A DNA stretch of 64,000 bases from Thioclava nitratireducens (GTDB lineage Bacteria > Pseudomonadota > Alphaproteobacteria > Rhodobacterales > Rhodobacteraceae), in contig NZ_CP019437.1 in assembly GCF_001940525.2 (NCBI RefSeq), positions 3,025,501-3,089,500 of the forward strand. Reading direction: 5' to 3'. The translations under genes were made by a program, and so were the position numbers. A model generated the notes under the pieces. The model saw only the letters and a list, made by a program, of their open reading frames with translations. It was not told the origin of the DNA and ran no database searches. Shown in pieces: positions 17,813 through 26,436 of this stretch; position 1 is the stretch's first letter, and each line of letters starts with the position of its first letter.

Positions 17813-18160
17813 CTACTCCACCGCGCGGATCAGCTTGCGCTCGAGCACGCGCAGCACCTGGCGCAGATCATGGCCGCGCCGCAGCACCTGCCCCTGCTGA
17901 CCGATCACCGCATATTGCCCCTGTTTCGCACGCAGCGCGGGCCGCTTCTCGATCCGGTAGATCGGCACTTCGGCGGCGCGGCGAAAGATCGAGAACACCG
18001 CGACATCGCGCAAGAAGCTCATCCCGTAATCGCGCCACTCCCCGGCCGCGACGGCGCGCCCGTAAAGTGACAGGATCACGCCAAGCTCGGAGCGGTCGAA
18101 AGCGATCTGCTCCGGTGCGCCGGAAGGGTTCGGATAGGGGGAAGGCGTTTGAACCGTCAT
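17813..18160 (-). CDS. DUF2794 family protein
   Basis: 115 residues. The core FDRSELGVILSLYGRAVAAGEWRDYGMSFLRDVAVFSIFRRAAEVPIYRIEKRP-type sequence matches my memory of the alphaproteobacterial DUF2794 family, small soluble proteins of unknown function with a possible beta-rich domain. No signal peptide. It lies upstream of aroC on the same strand. Confidence 0.75.
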   Translation of the reverse strand: MTVQTPSPYPNPSGAPEQIAFDRSELGVILSLYGRAVAAGEWRDYGMSFLRDVAVFSIFRRAAEVPIYRIEKRPALRAKQGQYAVIGQQGQVLRRGHDLRQVLRVLERKLIRAVE

Positions 18161-18317
18161 TTATAAAGGGTACATCGCGCGCGGCGCAAATCAAGCCCAC
18201 CCGCGCTAAGGTTGAACGCGCCTTCGCCGCGCCGGATTATGACCTAGAAAAAGCCTGATTTCCTGCGCCTTCCTGCCGGGTTTCATCGACATCCTGTAGT
18301 CAGCGGAAAACGCTAAA

Positions 18318-18370
18318 GCCCGACGGTGCGGTTAACAGCCCCCACCCAGTACGTATCGTCGGGCGCTTTT
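18318..18370 (+). terminator. Long-loop hairpin followed by T-run; possible sRNA end
   Basis: GCCCGACG (18318-18325) pairs with CGTCGGGC (18357-18364) around a 31-base loop, then GCTTTT. No rightward gene precedes it, since DUF2794 reads leftward, so it may be the 3' end of a small RNA starting in 18180-18310. Confidence 0.4.
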
Positions 18371-18385
18371 CCCTCCTGCAGAAGA

Positions 18386-18419
18386 AGCCCCGCGTCCTGG
18401 TCAGACACGGGGCTCTTTC
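18386..18419 (-). terminator. Hairpin terminator after the I78 lipoprotein pair
   Basis: On the minus strand AGCCCCG-TGTCTGACCAGGACG-CGGGGCT is followed by TCTTC. It is 27 bases past the stop of the gene ending at 18447. A short T-rich tract is also present on the other strand. Confidence 0.5.
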
Positions 18420-18446
18420 ATGTGCAGAGCATCAGCGGCCCCCTGC

Positions 18447-18749
18447 CTAGTAGCAGCGCACCGCCTCGATCGTGCCGTTCTCGTCGATCTCGAAATTCAC
18501 CCGGCCGGGGGCGTAATCCATCGTCACCGCGTCGCCCGGATGAATGATGCGATGCGGCCGCGCGATATCGAGCGCCGCCAGCACGGTTTCAGGCCGCCCT
18601 TGGAGCGCCGCGAGCCCGGGCGGCGGACAGGTTCCCGCGCCGGGCGGGCCCGACCGAGGCGGCGAAACGCGGGGTTGGCAGGCCGCCAACCCGAACGCTG
18701 CGACCCCTAACGTGACAATGAGCCCGATCCGCGCCCTGCCGCGCTCCAT
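18447..18749 (-). CDS. Lipoprotein, peptidase inhibitor I78-like (copy 2)
   Basis: 100 residues. A lipobox-type signal (LGVAAFGLAAC) would place it in the outer or inner membrane facing the periplasm. The C-terminal part (RPHRIIHPGDAVTMDYAPGRVNFEIDENGTIEAVRCY) has the I78 inhibitor pattern, including the terminal ...V.CY/G strand. It starts 5 nt after the stop of the similar upstream gene, so the two form an operon and look like a tandem duplication. Probable role: protecting the envelope from serine proteases. Confidence 0.72.
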   Translation of the reverse strand: MERGRARIGLIVTLGVAAFGLAACQPRVSPPRSGPPGAGTCPPPGLAALQGRPETVLAALDIARPHRIIHPGDAVTMDYAPGRVNFEIDENGTIEAVRCY

Positions 18750-18754
18750 CAGGC

Positions 18755-19120
18755 TCACCCGCAATCGATGTTGTAGACGTTCCCGCGCGAGTCGAGACGA
18801 AACACGACGCGCTGCGGGTTGTAGACCTGATCCTCGACGCCGCGCCATTCGACGATGCGATAGGGTTTGGTAATCCCGAGCGTCCGGATCTGCGCCGCCG
18901 GCTGACCCAGAACCGAGGTATATTTCACCGCCCCGCAAGTGTCGGGCTCACGCTCCTGCAAACCGCCCTTCGTGACGCTCACCGGGGTGACATAGGGCGC
19001 GGGCGCATAGGGCTGGGGCGCGGGGTATGCCCCACCGGTGGGTGTCTCGCTCATCGGACCGGCGGGGTCGCAGGCCGCAAGCGCCAGCATCGACCCCATG
19101 ACGAAAAATCGTTTCAACAT
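18755..19120 (-). CDS. Lipoprotein, peptidase inhibitor I78-like (copy 1)
   Basis: 121 residues: lipobox LALAAC at residues 12-17, a Pro/Ala/Tyr-rich linker (residues 25-48), and an I78-like domain beginning at DTCGAVKYTSVLGQPAAQI and ending RVVFRLDSRGNVYNIDCG. The cysteines near the start and end of the domain may form a disulfide. First gene of the pair, divergent from the formaldehyde dehydrogenase gene. Inhibitor function is inferred from the family. Confidence 0.75.
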   Translation of the reverse strand: MLKRFFVMGSMLALAACDPAGPMSETPTGGAYPAPQPYAPAPYVTPVSVTKGGLQEREPDTCGAVKYTSVLGQPAAQIRTLGITKPYRIVEWRGVEDQVYNPQRVVFRLDSRGNVYNIDCG

Positions 19121-19193
19121 GTCGCACCCTTCATTGCATTGGCCGCGCCGATAACGCAGGCTCTCTCCGAATTTATACAAGGAGTATGCGCTT

Positions 19194-20324
19194 ATGAGAA
19201 CCCGTGCCGCAGTCGCGCTCGAAGCGGGAAAACCGCTCGAAATCATGGAAGTGGAACTGGACGGCCCGAAAGCAGGCGAAGTGCTCGTCGAAATCAAGGC
19301 GACCGGTATCTGCCACACGGACGAATTCACCCGCTCTGGCGCCGATCCCGAAGGCATCTTCCCGACCATCCTCGGCCATGAGGGCGCGGGCGTCGTGCTC
19401 GAAGTCGGCGAAGGTGTCACCACGCTGAAGCCGGGCGACCACGTGATCCCGCTCTACACGCCGGAATGTCGCGAATGCCCGTCCTGCCTGTCGGGCAAGA
19501 CGAACCTCTGCACCGCGATCCGCAACACGCAAGGTCAGGGCCTGATGCCGGACGGCACGACGCGCTTCAAGATGCTCGATGGCACGCCGATCTATCACTA
19601 CATGGGCTGCTCGACCTTCGCGAACCACACCGTGATGCCCGAGATCGCGCTCGCCAAGGTCCGCGACGACGCGCCGTTCGACAAGATTTGCTATATCGGC
19701 TGCGGCGTCACCACCGGCATCGGCGCGGTAATCAACACTGCAGGCGTCGAGATCGGCTCGACCGCCGCCGTCTTCGGCCTCGGCGGGATCGGTCTGAACG
19801 TGATCCAGGGCCTGCGCATGGCGGGTGCCGATATGATCATCGGCGTCGATCTGAACGACGCGAAAGAGGACATGGCGCGCAAGTTCGGCATGACCCATTT
19901 CGTGAATCCCTCCAAGCTCGACCACTCGGTCACGCAGGAAATCATCAACCTGACCAAGACCGAGCGCGACCAGATCGGCGGGGTGGATTACTCCTTCGAC
20001 GCAACCGGCAACGTGAAGGTCATGCGCGACGCACTCGAGTGCTCGCATCGCGGCTGGGGCGTCTCGGTCATCATCGGCGTCGCACCCGCGGGCGCGGAAA
20101 TCTCCACCCGCCCGTTCCAGCTCGTCACGGGCCGGACATGGAAAGGCACCGCTTTCGGCGGCGCCAAGGGCCGCACCGATGTGCCGAAATTCGTCGAATG
20201 GTACATGAACGACAAGATCGAGATCGACTCGATGATCACCCACACTATGCCGCTCGAAGACATCAACAAGGCCTTCGATCTGATGCATGCGGGCGAGTCG
20301 ATCCGCTCGGTCGTGATCTACTGA
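19194..20324 (+). CDS. adhI: S-(hydroxymethyl)glutathione dehydrogenase / class III alcohol dehydrogenase
   Basis: 376 residues of the zinc- and NAD-dependent enzyme oxidising the glutathione adduct of formaldehyde; it also reduces S-nitrosoglutathione. Catalytic zinc ligands are in GICHTDE and GHEGAG; structural zinc cysteines are in [17 protein letters not shown]; the Rossmann motif [13 protein letters not shown] is near residue 200. It is highly conserved with Rhodobacter AdhI. Ribosome-binding site AAGGAG is 8 nt before the ATG. The GFA-type partner and S-formylglutathione hydrolase genes are not in this window. Confidence 0.96.
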   Translation: MRTRAAVALEAGKPLEIMEVELDGPKAGEVLVEIKATGICHTDEFTRSGADPEGIFPTILGHEGAGVVLEVGEGVTTLKPGDHVIPLYTPECRECPSCLSGKTNLCTAIRNTQGQGLMPDGTTRFKMLDGTPIYHYMGCSTFANHTVMPEIALAKVRDDAPFDKICYIGCGVTTGIGAVINTAGVEIGSTAAVFGLGGIGLNVIQGLRMAGADMIIGVDLNDAKEDMARKFGMTHFVNPSKLDHSVTQEIINLTKTERDQIGGVDYSFDATGNVKVMRDALECSHRGWGVSVIIGVAPAGAEISTRPFQLVTGRTWKGTAFGGAKGRTDVPKFVEWYMNDKIEIDSMITHTMPLEDINKAFDLMHAGESIRSVVIY

Positions 20325-20333
20325 CCCCAAGGC

Positions 20334-20380
20334 CGGGGGCGTTGCCCCCGGCCCCCCGGGATATTTGAACAAGCCCGAAG
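20334..20380 (-). repeat. Dispersed intergenic repeat, copy E
   Basis: Reads on + as GGCCGGGGGCGTTGCCCCCGG, then CCCCCCGGGATATTTGAACAAGCCCGAAG. It begins 10 bases after the adhI stop. With copy F it makes a head-to-head inverted pair. Confidence 0.75.
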
Positions 20381-20412
20381 CGCAGACCGTTTCGGGCTTG
20401 TTCAAATATCCC
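20358..20412. terminator. 22-bp perfect inverted repeat between convergent adhI and thiQ
   Basis: Positions 20358-20379 and 20391-20412 are exact reverse complements separated by 11 bases, built from the ATATTT-containing ends of repeat copies E and F. Transcribed from either side it would form a very stable hairpin, a plausible bidirectional terminator, although there is no adjacent T-run outside the stem. Confidence 0.55.
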
Positions 20413-20449
20413 CGGGTGAATTCGCGCCAGCGAAGAGGGGCAGAGCCCC
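20391..20449 (+). repeat. Dispersed intergenic repeat, copy F
   Basis: TTCGGGCTTGTTCAAATATCCCCGGG ... GGGGCAGAGCCCC; the palindrome abuts the thiQ stop codon (minus strand, 20449-20451). Same placement relative to the upstream gene as copies C, D, E and G. Confidence 0.75.
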
Positions 20450-21144
20450 TACTCTCCTAGATAGTCCCGTAGCACGGGCGGCGGATCGTCGAGAAGCGGC
20501 CCGGTCGCTTGCGGCGCATGGGCGCGGCCCTCGGCCACCAGAACCGTCTGCGGGCAGAGCGCACGCGCATCCTCGGGATCGTGGCTGACCATCAGGACCG
20601 TCGTGCCCTGTTCGCGGGCGATCTCGGCGACCAGAGCCAGCATCTCGGATTTCAGCGCCGGACCAAGGGCTGCGAAGGGCTCATCCAGCAGCAGGATCGG
20701 GCGACCGCGGAGCAACGTCCGCGCCAGGCCTGCGCGGCTTTGCTGCCCGCCCGACAGCGCGCCGGGTTTGCGTTTTTCCATCCCCTCAAGGCTCACACGC
20801 GCCAGCGCCGTCTCGATCCGGGCGCGATCGGTGGCGTCGATCTTGCCTTTCGGGTTCAAGCCGAGCGCGAGGTTGGTCTCCAGCCGCAGATGCGGGAAGA
20901 GGTTTTGATCCTGAAACAGGATCGAGAGCGGACGCTCGCCGGGCGGCGCCTCGGTGATGTCCTCGCCGCACCAGAGCACCCGCCCCTGGGTCGGCCCAAG
21001 AAACCCCGCAAGTACCGAGAGCAGCGTCGACTTGCCCGCCCCCGAGGGCCCGATCAGCGCGACCCGCGCGCCGGCCGGGATCGTGAAATCGGCTTCGAGG
21101 CGGAAATCGCCCTGTTCGATCAGAAGCTTATCGAGGGTCAGCAT
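20449..21144 (-). CDS. thiQ: Thiamine ABC transporter ATP-binding protein
   Basis: 231 residues with Walker A GPSGAGKS (residues 33-40), signature LSGGQQSRAGLARTL, Walker B ILLLDEPF and a switch histidine in VSHD. It powers import of thiamine or thiamine phosphates with ThiP and ThiB. Its start overlaps the end of thiP by 17 bases. Regulation is from the upstream TPP riboswitch. Confidence 0.92.
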   Translation of the reverse strand: MLTLDKLLIEQGDFRLEADFTIPAGARVALIGPSGAGKSTLLSVLAGFLGPTQGRVLWCGEDITEAPPGERPLSILFQDQNLFPHLRLETNLALGLNPKGKIDATDRARIETALARVSLEGMEKRKPGALSGGQQSRAGLARTLLRGRPILLLDEPFAALGPALKSEMLALVAEIAREQGTTVLMVSHDPEDARALCPQTVLVAEGRAHAPQATGPLLDDPPPVLRDYLGE

Positions 21145-22690
21145 GATGCCCCGCGCGGTCGAGCGCCCAGAAGAGCGCGAAAGTGAGGATCAGCAGCAGG
21201 CTCGCAGCGCCCGCCGCCTGATCCATGCGATAAGAGCCCATGAGCTGGAAAAGCGCCAGCGGAAGGGTGCGGGTCTGGCCATCCGAGAACAGCGTGATGA
21301 CGCCCAGATCGCCCATCGAGAAGGCCGCGGTCAGCCCCGCCGAGAACCCCAGCGGCCGGGCAAGGCGCGGAACCGTCAGCAGACGAAGCCGGGCAATGCC
21401 GCGCAGCCCGAGCGAGGCGGCGAGCCGGTCGTAATCGGCCTGCAGCGTGCGGATCTCGGGCATCAGGATGCGGGTCGCGAAAGGCACCGACAGCGCGGCG
21501 TTGCTCAGCAGCACCATTGGCAGCGCGAGGCTCGTCGGGTTCACGAAGGGCCGCGCGATCAGGAAGGCGCCGGTGCCCATCACGAGGCTCGACGCTGTCA
21601 TCGGCAGCATCGCCGCGATCTCCGCCCAGCGCTGCCGGGTCGCCACCAGTGCGAGCGGCAGGGCGATGGCGAGCGTCACAACCGTGGAGAGCAGCGCGAT
21701 CACCAAAGAGGTCAGCGTCGCGGGCCAGACCATCTCGGGCAGGTTGGCCACCGCCGGGAGGCCCCGGGCGAAAACGGTGCCGATGGGAAACAGCAGGAAG
21801 GCGCTTGCGAGCCCGATCGCGAGCGCGTCGAAGAGCGCACGCCCTATCCCGCCGGACAGCTGCGGGATCGGCGCGGCGCGGCGGTCATGCCCCGCGCCGA
21901 AACTCGACGGCAGGGTGGCGCGCGCCGCGATCAGCAGCGCCGCGACCGAGATCGCGACCTGCACCAGCGCAAGGCTCGCCGCGCGGCCCATGTCGAAATC
22001 GAAGCGGAAGGCCTGATAGATCGCCAGCTCCACCGTGGTCGCGCGCGGCCCGCCGCCAAGGGTCAGGGCCACAGCGAAGGACGTCAGGCAGACGAGGAAG
22101 ATCGCGAGGAAAGCACCGGGCAGAACGCTGCGCAGCATCGGACGTTCGAGGTGACGCGTGACCTCCGCAGGGCCGAAGCCGAGGGTCGCGGCAAGGCGAA
22201 ACCGCTCGGCCGGGATCGCCTCCCAGCCGTGCAGGATCATCCGGGTCGCAAGCGGCAGGTTGAAGAAAACATGGGCCACGATGACGCCCTGCGCGCCGTA
22301 GATCGAAATCGGATCGATGCCGAGCGGGGCGAGGGCCGCATTGACCAGCCCGCGCCGCCCGAAGACCGCGATCAGCCCGAAGACCGCGACGATCACCGGC
22401 AGGATGAAGGGAGCCCCCAGGAGCGAAATCAGCAGTCCGCGCCCGGCGAAGCGGCGGCGATGCAGCGCACGGGCGACCGGCACCGCCAGCGCGCAGGAGA
22501 TCAGCGCCGAGGCCGCCGCCTGCCAGAGCGTGAAGCGGATCGCGGCGAGATCGGTTTCGCGCAAGCCGGTCAGCCCGCCTGCCCGGAGCGCCACTGCCGC
22601 CAAAGTGCCAAGGACAAGCGCGGCCAAAGCCGCACCCGCCAGCACCGCCCAGATGGGCGTGCCTCTTATCTGGAGAAGGCGCGTTGCCAT
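21128..22690 (-). CDS. thiP: Thiamine ABC transporter permease
   Basis: 520 residues with about twelve transmembrane helices in two permease halves, each with an EAA-like loop (AERFRLAATLGFGPAEVTRHLERPMLRS; ADYDRLAASLGLRGIARLRLLTVPRL). The fused two-half architecture is typical of ThiP and the related iron(III) permeases; pairing with ThiB and the riboswitch decides for thiamine. It overlaps thiB by 25 bases and thiQ by 17. Confidence 0.93.
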   Translation of the reverse strand: MATRLLQIRGTPIWAVLAGAALAALVLGTLAAVALRAGGLTGLRETDLAAIRFTLWQAAASALISCALAVPVARALHRRRFAGRGLLISLLGAPFILPVIVAVFGLIAVFGRRGLVNAALAPLGIDPISIYGAQGVIVAHVFFNLPLATRMILHGWEAIPAERFRLAATLGFGPAEVTRHLERPMLRSVLPGAFLAIFLVCLTSFAVALTLGGGPRATTVELAIYQAFRFDFDMGRAASLALVQVAISVAALLIAARATLPSSFGAGHDRRAAPIPQLSGGIGRALFDALAIGLASAFLLFPIGTVFARGLPAVANLPEMVWPATLTSLVIALLSTVVTLAIALPLALVATRQRWAEIAAMLPMTASSLVMGTGAFLIARPFVNPTSLALPMVLLSNAALSVPFATRILMPEIRTLQADYDRLAASLGLRGIARLRLLTVPRLARPLGFSAGLTAAFSMGDLGVITLFSDGQTRTLPLALFQLMGSYRMDQAAGAASLLLILTFALFWALDRAGHHADPR

Positions 22691-23658
22691 TCTTCCAGCG
22701 CCGGACCGCGCAGTTTCTCGGCCTCGGCCTCACCCAGGTAGAGCGTCTTGTCGGGCATCGGGAGTTTCTGGAACACCTCAGGCAGCTGATCGTGGGGCAG
22801 TTTCGCCGGGAAGGACCAGTTCGCCGTCGCGATCATGCCTTGGAAATCGGGGCTCAGCACGTAATCCATGAATTTCTGCGCCAGCTCGGGATGTTTCGAG
22901 GTCTTGAGCTGCGCGACCAGTTCGGGGGTGAAGTAATGCCCCTCGGGGAAGATCGCCGCAGCCTTGCTGTCGTCCTCCTCGGCCATGATGTGATAGGCGG
23001 GCGAGGTGACGTAGCTGAGCACCATATCCGCCTCGCCGTCGGTGAACATCCCGTAGGCCTCCGACCAGCCCGGCGTCACGGTCAGTACCTTGGGCGCGAT
23101 CTTCGTCCACGCCTCTTCGGCCTTGTCGCCATAGATGTCCTTCACCCACAAGAGCAGCGACAGACCCGCGACCGAACTGCGCGGATCCTCGATGACGATC
23201 TTGTAGGCGTCGTCGGGCGCATCCAGCAGGTCCTGGAAGCTCGTGGGCGGGTTCTTCAGCTTGGTCTTGTCATAGACGAAGGCCAGTTCAGACCAGTCGA
23301 AGGGCAGAAAGATCGGATCGTCCCATTTGACCGGCATGGTCAGGTCGGACGTGTCCTCGTTATGCGGGGCGAACAGGCCCGTGGCGCGCGCCTTCGCGGT
23401 CACGTCGGTGTTCAGACCGATCGCGACATCGGCGGAGGTCTTGTCGCCTTCGAGCAGGATGCGCGGCAACACATCGCCCGCCACGAATTTCAGATCGCAA
23501 TCGCAGGTCGCCTCGAACCCCTTCTCGATCGCGGGACCGGGGCCCCATTCGCTCGTGAAATAATCAGGCGCATAGACGGTGAGCACGGGCTTGTCCTCGG
23601 CCGCCGCCATCGTGGCGATCAGGCTCAGGGCTCCCGCAAGCATCAGGTGGGTTTTCAT
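22666..23658 (-). CDS. thiB: Thiamine ABC transporter substrate-binding protein
   Basis: 330 residues: Sec signal peptide MKTHLMLAGALSLIATMAAA, then the periplasmic binding fold (LTVYAPDYFTSEWGPGPAIEKGFEATCDCDLKFV; DPRSSVAGLSLLLWVKDIYG; PEGHYFTPELVAQLKTSKHPELAQKFMDYVLSPDFQ). First gene of thiBPQ. AAGGAGTGAGG precedes the ATG and can be hidden in a leader hairpin controlled by the TPP riboswitch. Confidence 0.95.
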   Translation of the reverse strand: MKTHLMLAGALSLIATMAAAEDKPVLTVYAPDYFTSEWGPGPAIEKGFEATCDCDLKFVAGDVLPRILLEGDKTSADVAIGLNTDVTAKARATGLFAPHNEDTSDLTMPVKWDDPIFLPFDWSELAFVYDKTKLKNPPTSFQDLLDAPDDAYKIVIEDPRSSVAGLSLLLWVKDIYGDKAEEAWTKIAPKVLTVTPGWSEAYGMFTDGEADMVLSYVTSPAYHIMAEEDDSKAAAIFPEGHYFTPELVAQLKTSKHPELAQKFMDYVLSPDFQGMIATANWSFPAKLPHDQLPEVFQKLPMPDKTLYLGEAEAEKLRGPALEEWQRAFSR

Positions 23659-23662
23659 GCCT

Positions 23663-23689
23663 CACTCCTTGGGCTTGCCGGGCGGAGTG
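23663..23689 (-). promoter_or_regulatory. SD-sequestering hairpin of the thi riboswitch
   Basis: On the minus strand CACTCC (23689-23684) pairs with GGAGTG (23668-23663), which is the thiB Shine-Dalgarno sequence. Without further structure the SD is hidden, so the riboswitch most likely controls translation initiation. Confidence 0.65.
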
Positions 23690-23704
23690 GGGCCGGACTA
23701 TCCG

Positions 23705-23798
23705 GCTACCTTCCCTCCGCCGGTCTTAACCGGTTCAGGTTCAACGGGTTCGCGTGGATCGCATCTCAGCCGGATCATCCGGCACCCCGAGGTTGGGG
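23705..23798 (-). promoter_or_regulatory. TPP (THI element) riboswitch
   Basis: The minus strand shows the conserved aptamer pieces in order: CGGGGTGCC, GGCTGAGATG, ACCCGTTGAACCTGAAC and CGGCGGAGGGAAGG. P1 closes with ACCT/AGGT. It lies about 50 bases upstream of thiB. Binding of thiamine pyrophosphate would switch off thiBPQ. The rest of 23659-23973 holds only spacer and presumed divergent promoters. Confidence 0.95.
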
Positions 23799-23973
23799 CG
23801 CAACCTATGCGCGCGGGGCTTCGGACGCAAGGGCAAGCAGTCGTAGCCCCCCGACGCCTAGCACGAACGCTCTGGCGAGTTCCCGCCAGTGACGACCCGC
23901 GCCGGATTTCAATGGCTTGCAACTGCGCGCAGGCCGACGCAGGCTCAATCCGGAACGGATGTGGGAGGAACCG

Positions 23974-25575
23974 ATGCGCATCACCCTGACGGCGGCCCTT
24001 ATGGCCGCGACCGCCCTGCCCGCCTTGGCCGACACGATCGAGGCACCGGGCAAGATCACGGCCGTGACGCTCTTTCCGCAGGGCGCGCAGGTGGTGCGGC
24101 AGGTGGAGGTGAAGGCGCCCGAGGGCAGCCATGACCTGCTGGTTCCGGGGTTTCCCGAAGGCACCGACATCTCGACGCTGCGGGTGTCGGGTGACGGTGT
24201 GCAGATCGGCGCGGTGAGCCTGATCTCAGGGCGCGCGCCGGCGACCAGCGGAACCGAAAGCGCAGCGGTGAAGGCTGCGCGTGACCGGCTAGCCTCTGCA
24301 AAGGAAGCCCTTGCGGAAAAGGAAGACGCGGTGGCCGTGATCCGCGCCAAGGCGCAGGCCGCGCGCGACCAGATCACATATCTCAAGAACACCGACTCGC
24401 AGGTCACCGCGCCCGAACAGCTGCGCGCGCTGGCGCAGATGGTGGAGGATCAGATTCTCTCGGCCACCGAACGCGCAATCGCCGCCGAAGCGGAAGCGCG
24501 CCGCGCGGAAGCCGCGCTCGACCCCGCGAAAGAGGCGGTGAAACAGGCGCGAGCGGCGCTCGATGCGCTGCTGAACCCGGCGAAAGATCGAGAGATGCTC
24601 AGCGCGAAGGTGCAGGGCTCGGGCACGCTGACGATCACCTCTTACGTTAACAATGCCGGGTGGCAGCCCTCCTATGATCTGCGGCTCGACCGCGACAAGG
24701 GCGCGGTGGATATGGAGCGCTTCGTCTCGGTCCATCAGGCCACCGGCGAGGACTGGCGTAACGTCGACCTGACGCTCTCGACCGCTCGCCCCGGCGGGCG
24801 CGCAGAGCCAGGCGAAGTCTATCCGCGCCTCGCGCACATCGGCGACCCGGATGCGCCGCCCGCACCGGTGCCGATGAAGCGCTCCCTCGCGGCATCGGAT
24901 GGCGCCGCCGCGCCGATGGCGGAAGCAGCGATCAGCGACCGCGCCGATCTTCAGATGCAGGGCGAAACGGTGACCTACCATTACCCGAGCGCGGTCGATC
25001 TGCGCGACGGGGTCGACGATCTCCGCCTGAGCCTCGATTCCAAGACCCTCCCGATGGAGGTCTTCGCCGAAGCCGCCCCGCTGACCGATCCGCAGGCCTA
25101 TCGCGTGGCCGAGGGCAAGAACGGGACCGGCGAGATCCTGTTGCCCGGCCCCGCGAACCTCTATGCCGATGGCGCGCTGGTCGGCCAGTCGCATCTGCCG
25201 ATGGTGGCGGCAGGGGATGACCTGACGCTGGGCTTCGGGCCGATCGAGGGCATTCGCGTGGACCGCCGCATGCCCGACACGATGGAGGGCGATAGCGGCT
25301 TCATTTCCAAGTCGAACGAGCGCCGCGAAGTCGTCGAGATCGAGGTGAAGAACCTGACGGACAAAGGCTGGCCGATGCGGGTGATCGACCGGGTACCCTA
25401 TTCCGAACAGGAAGACCTGAAAATCACTACCAAGGCGACCCCGCCCGCGAGCGAGACCGATTACGACCATCGCCGCGGCGTGCTCGCATGGCGCTTCGAC
25501 CTGGGCGCGGACGAGACCAAGACGATCCGCACCGAGACCACGCTGAGTTGGCCCACCGACAAGGTGCTGCGCTAG
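23974..25575 (+). CDS. Exported DUF4139 (mucoidy inhibitor MuiA-like) protein
   Basis: 533 residues: signal peptide MRITLTAALMAATALPALA, an N-terminal DUF4140-like domain (APGKITAVTLFPQGAQVVRQVEVKAPEG), a long coiled coil (residues 95-195, Ala/Glu/Lys-rich), and the C-terminal DUF4139 beta domain (LTITSYVNNAGWQPSYDLRLD ... VEIEVKNLTDKGWPMRVIDRVPYSEQEDLKI ... RGVLAWRFDLGADETKTI). Found widely in bacteria and some fungi; the role is unclear. The start at 23974 is chosen for the signal peptide and GGGAGGAA. Confidence 0.88.
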   Translation: MRITLTAALMAATALPALADTIEAPGKITAVTLFPQGAQVVRQVEVKAPEGSHDLLVPGFPEGTDISTLRVSGDGVQIGAVSLISGRAPATSGTESAAVKAARDRLASAKEALAEKEDAVAVIRAKAQAARDQITYLKNTDSQVTAPEQLRALAQMVEDQILSATERAIAAEAEARRAEAALDPAKEAVKQARAALDALLNPAKDREMLSAKVQGSGTLTITSYVNNAGWQPSYDLRLDRDKGAVDMERFVSVHQATGEDWRNVDLTLSTARPGGRAEPGEVYPRLAHIGDPDAPPAPVPMKRSLAASDGAAAPMAEAAISDRADLQMQGETVTYHYPSAVDLRDGVDDLRLSLDSKTLPMEVFAEAAPLTDPQAYRVAEGKNGTGEILLPGPANLYADGALVGQSHLPMVAAGDDLTLGFGPIEGIRVDRRMPDTMEGDSGFISKSNERREVVEIEVKNLTDKGWPMRVIDRVPYSEQEDLKITTKATPPASETDYDHRRGVLAWRFDLGADETKTIRTETTLSWPTDKVLR

Positions 25576-25606
25576 GTCAGCGTAACGCAAAGGCCTCCGC
25601 GCGCGA

Positions 25607-26299
25607 TCAGGCTGCGTTTCGCGGGTTCGCCGCAGCCCGCAGTTTCGCGAGCAACGCTGGCGACAGGCGCAGGAACCCGCGCGCGGGCGGTTCGGCCTTC
25701 GCCGCCTCGGGGGGATGTGTCTCTGCACCGCCGGTCTTTTCGGCCGCCTTGGCCGCCTTCTCCTCCGGCACGGCTTGCGCCCCCGCCGCCTGCGCCGCGG
25801 CATACTCGGCGGCGGCAGCCTGTGCCGTCACCGTTTCCGCCGCGCCCTGCCCAGACCTCGCGCCGACGATCTTGGTGCGCCCACCATCGTCCCCCGGAAA
25901 CGGCGCGGCGAAGCGCAGCACCAACTCCGTCAGGCTCGGCCCGATCTCGTCGAGCAGCAACAGGAAGCGGTTCGTCGGCCAGGCATGCAGACCCAGCGCA
26001 CCCCCGCCCGCAAGCCGCAGCACGAAGCCCGCATCCCGCAGCCGATGTTGCAGATCGAACCAATCGCGCGCCTGATCCAGCGCCGCTTGCACCGCCGCCA
26101 TTTCCGGCAGCGGCTCTTTCGTGGTGGGGAGGGCGGAGGTTGGCTCCTCCGCCAGCCCCTCCTGCAGGACGCGCCGGATCAGCTCTGCCGGAGGCAGGTC
26201 GAACGCGCGCGCCTCCGCCGCAATGCGATCGATCATATCGAGCGGCAGCCGCAGGGAGACGAGACGATGCTGGGAATGCGGTCGGGATGCAGGTGACAT
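25607..26299 (-). CDS. Hypothetical protein with ribbon-helix-helix-like N-terminus
   Basis: 230 residues. Residues 12-44 (LVSLRLPLDMIDRIAAEARAFDLPPAELIRRVL) resemble a ribbon-helix-helix DNA-binding motif. A central block (DLQHRLRDAGFVLRLAGGGALGLHAWPTNRFLLLLDEIG) resembles no family I recognise; a long Ala/Glu-rich stretch (about 150-205) is low complexity. It converges on the DUF4139 gene with only 31 bases between the stops. A regulator or mobilisation-accessory relative is possible, but evidence is thin. Confidence 0.6.
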   Translation of the reverse strand: MSPASRPHSQHRLVSLRLPLDMIDRIAAEARAFDLPPAELIRRVLQEGLAEEPTSALPTTKEPLPEMAAVQAALDQARDWFDLQHRLRDAGFVLRLAGGGALGLHAWPTNRFLLLLDEIGPSLTELVLRFAAPFPGDDGGRTKIVGARSGQGAAETVTAQAAAAEYAAAQAAGAQAVPEEKAAKAAEKTGGAETHPPEAAKAEPPARGFLRLSPALLAKLRAAANPRNAA

Positions 26300-26436
26300 G
26301 TCGGGTCAAAGCTCGTTGGCGTGGGCGGGGTACCCACAGCCTCGCGCATCAAGCTTAACAGCCCGTGAATGCCAATTGGTTTTCCCCAAGGCGGAGCAAT
26401 CGACCTCGCGAAGGGGAGCAACGAATTTGCAAAGCC

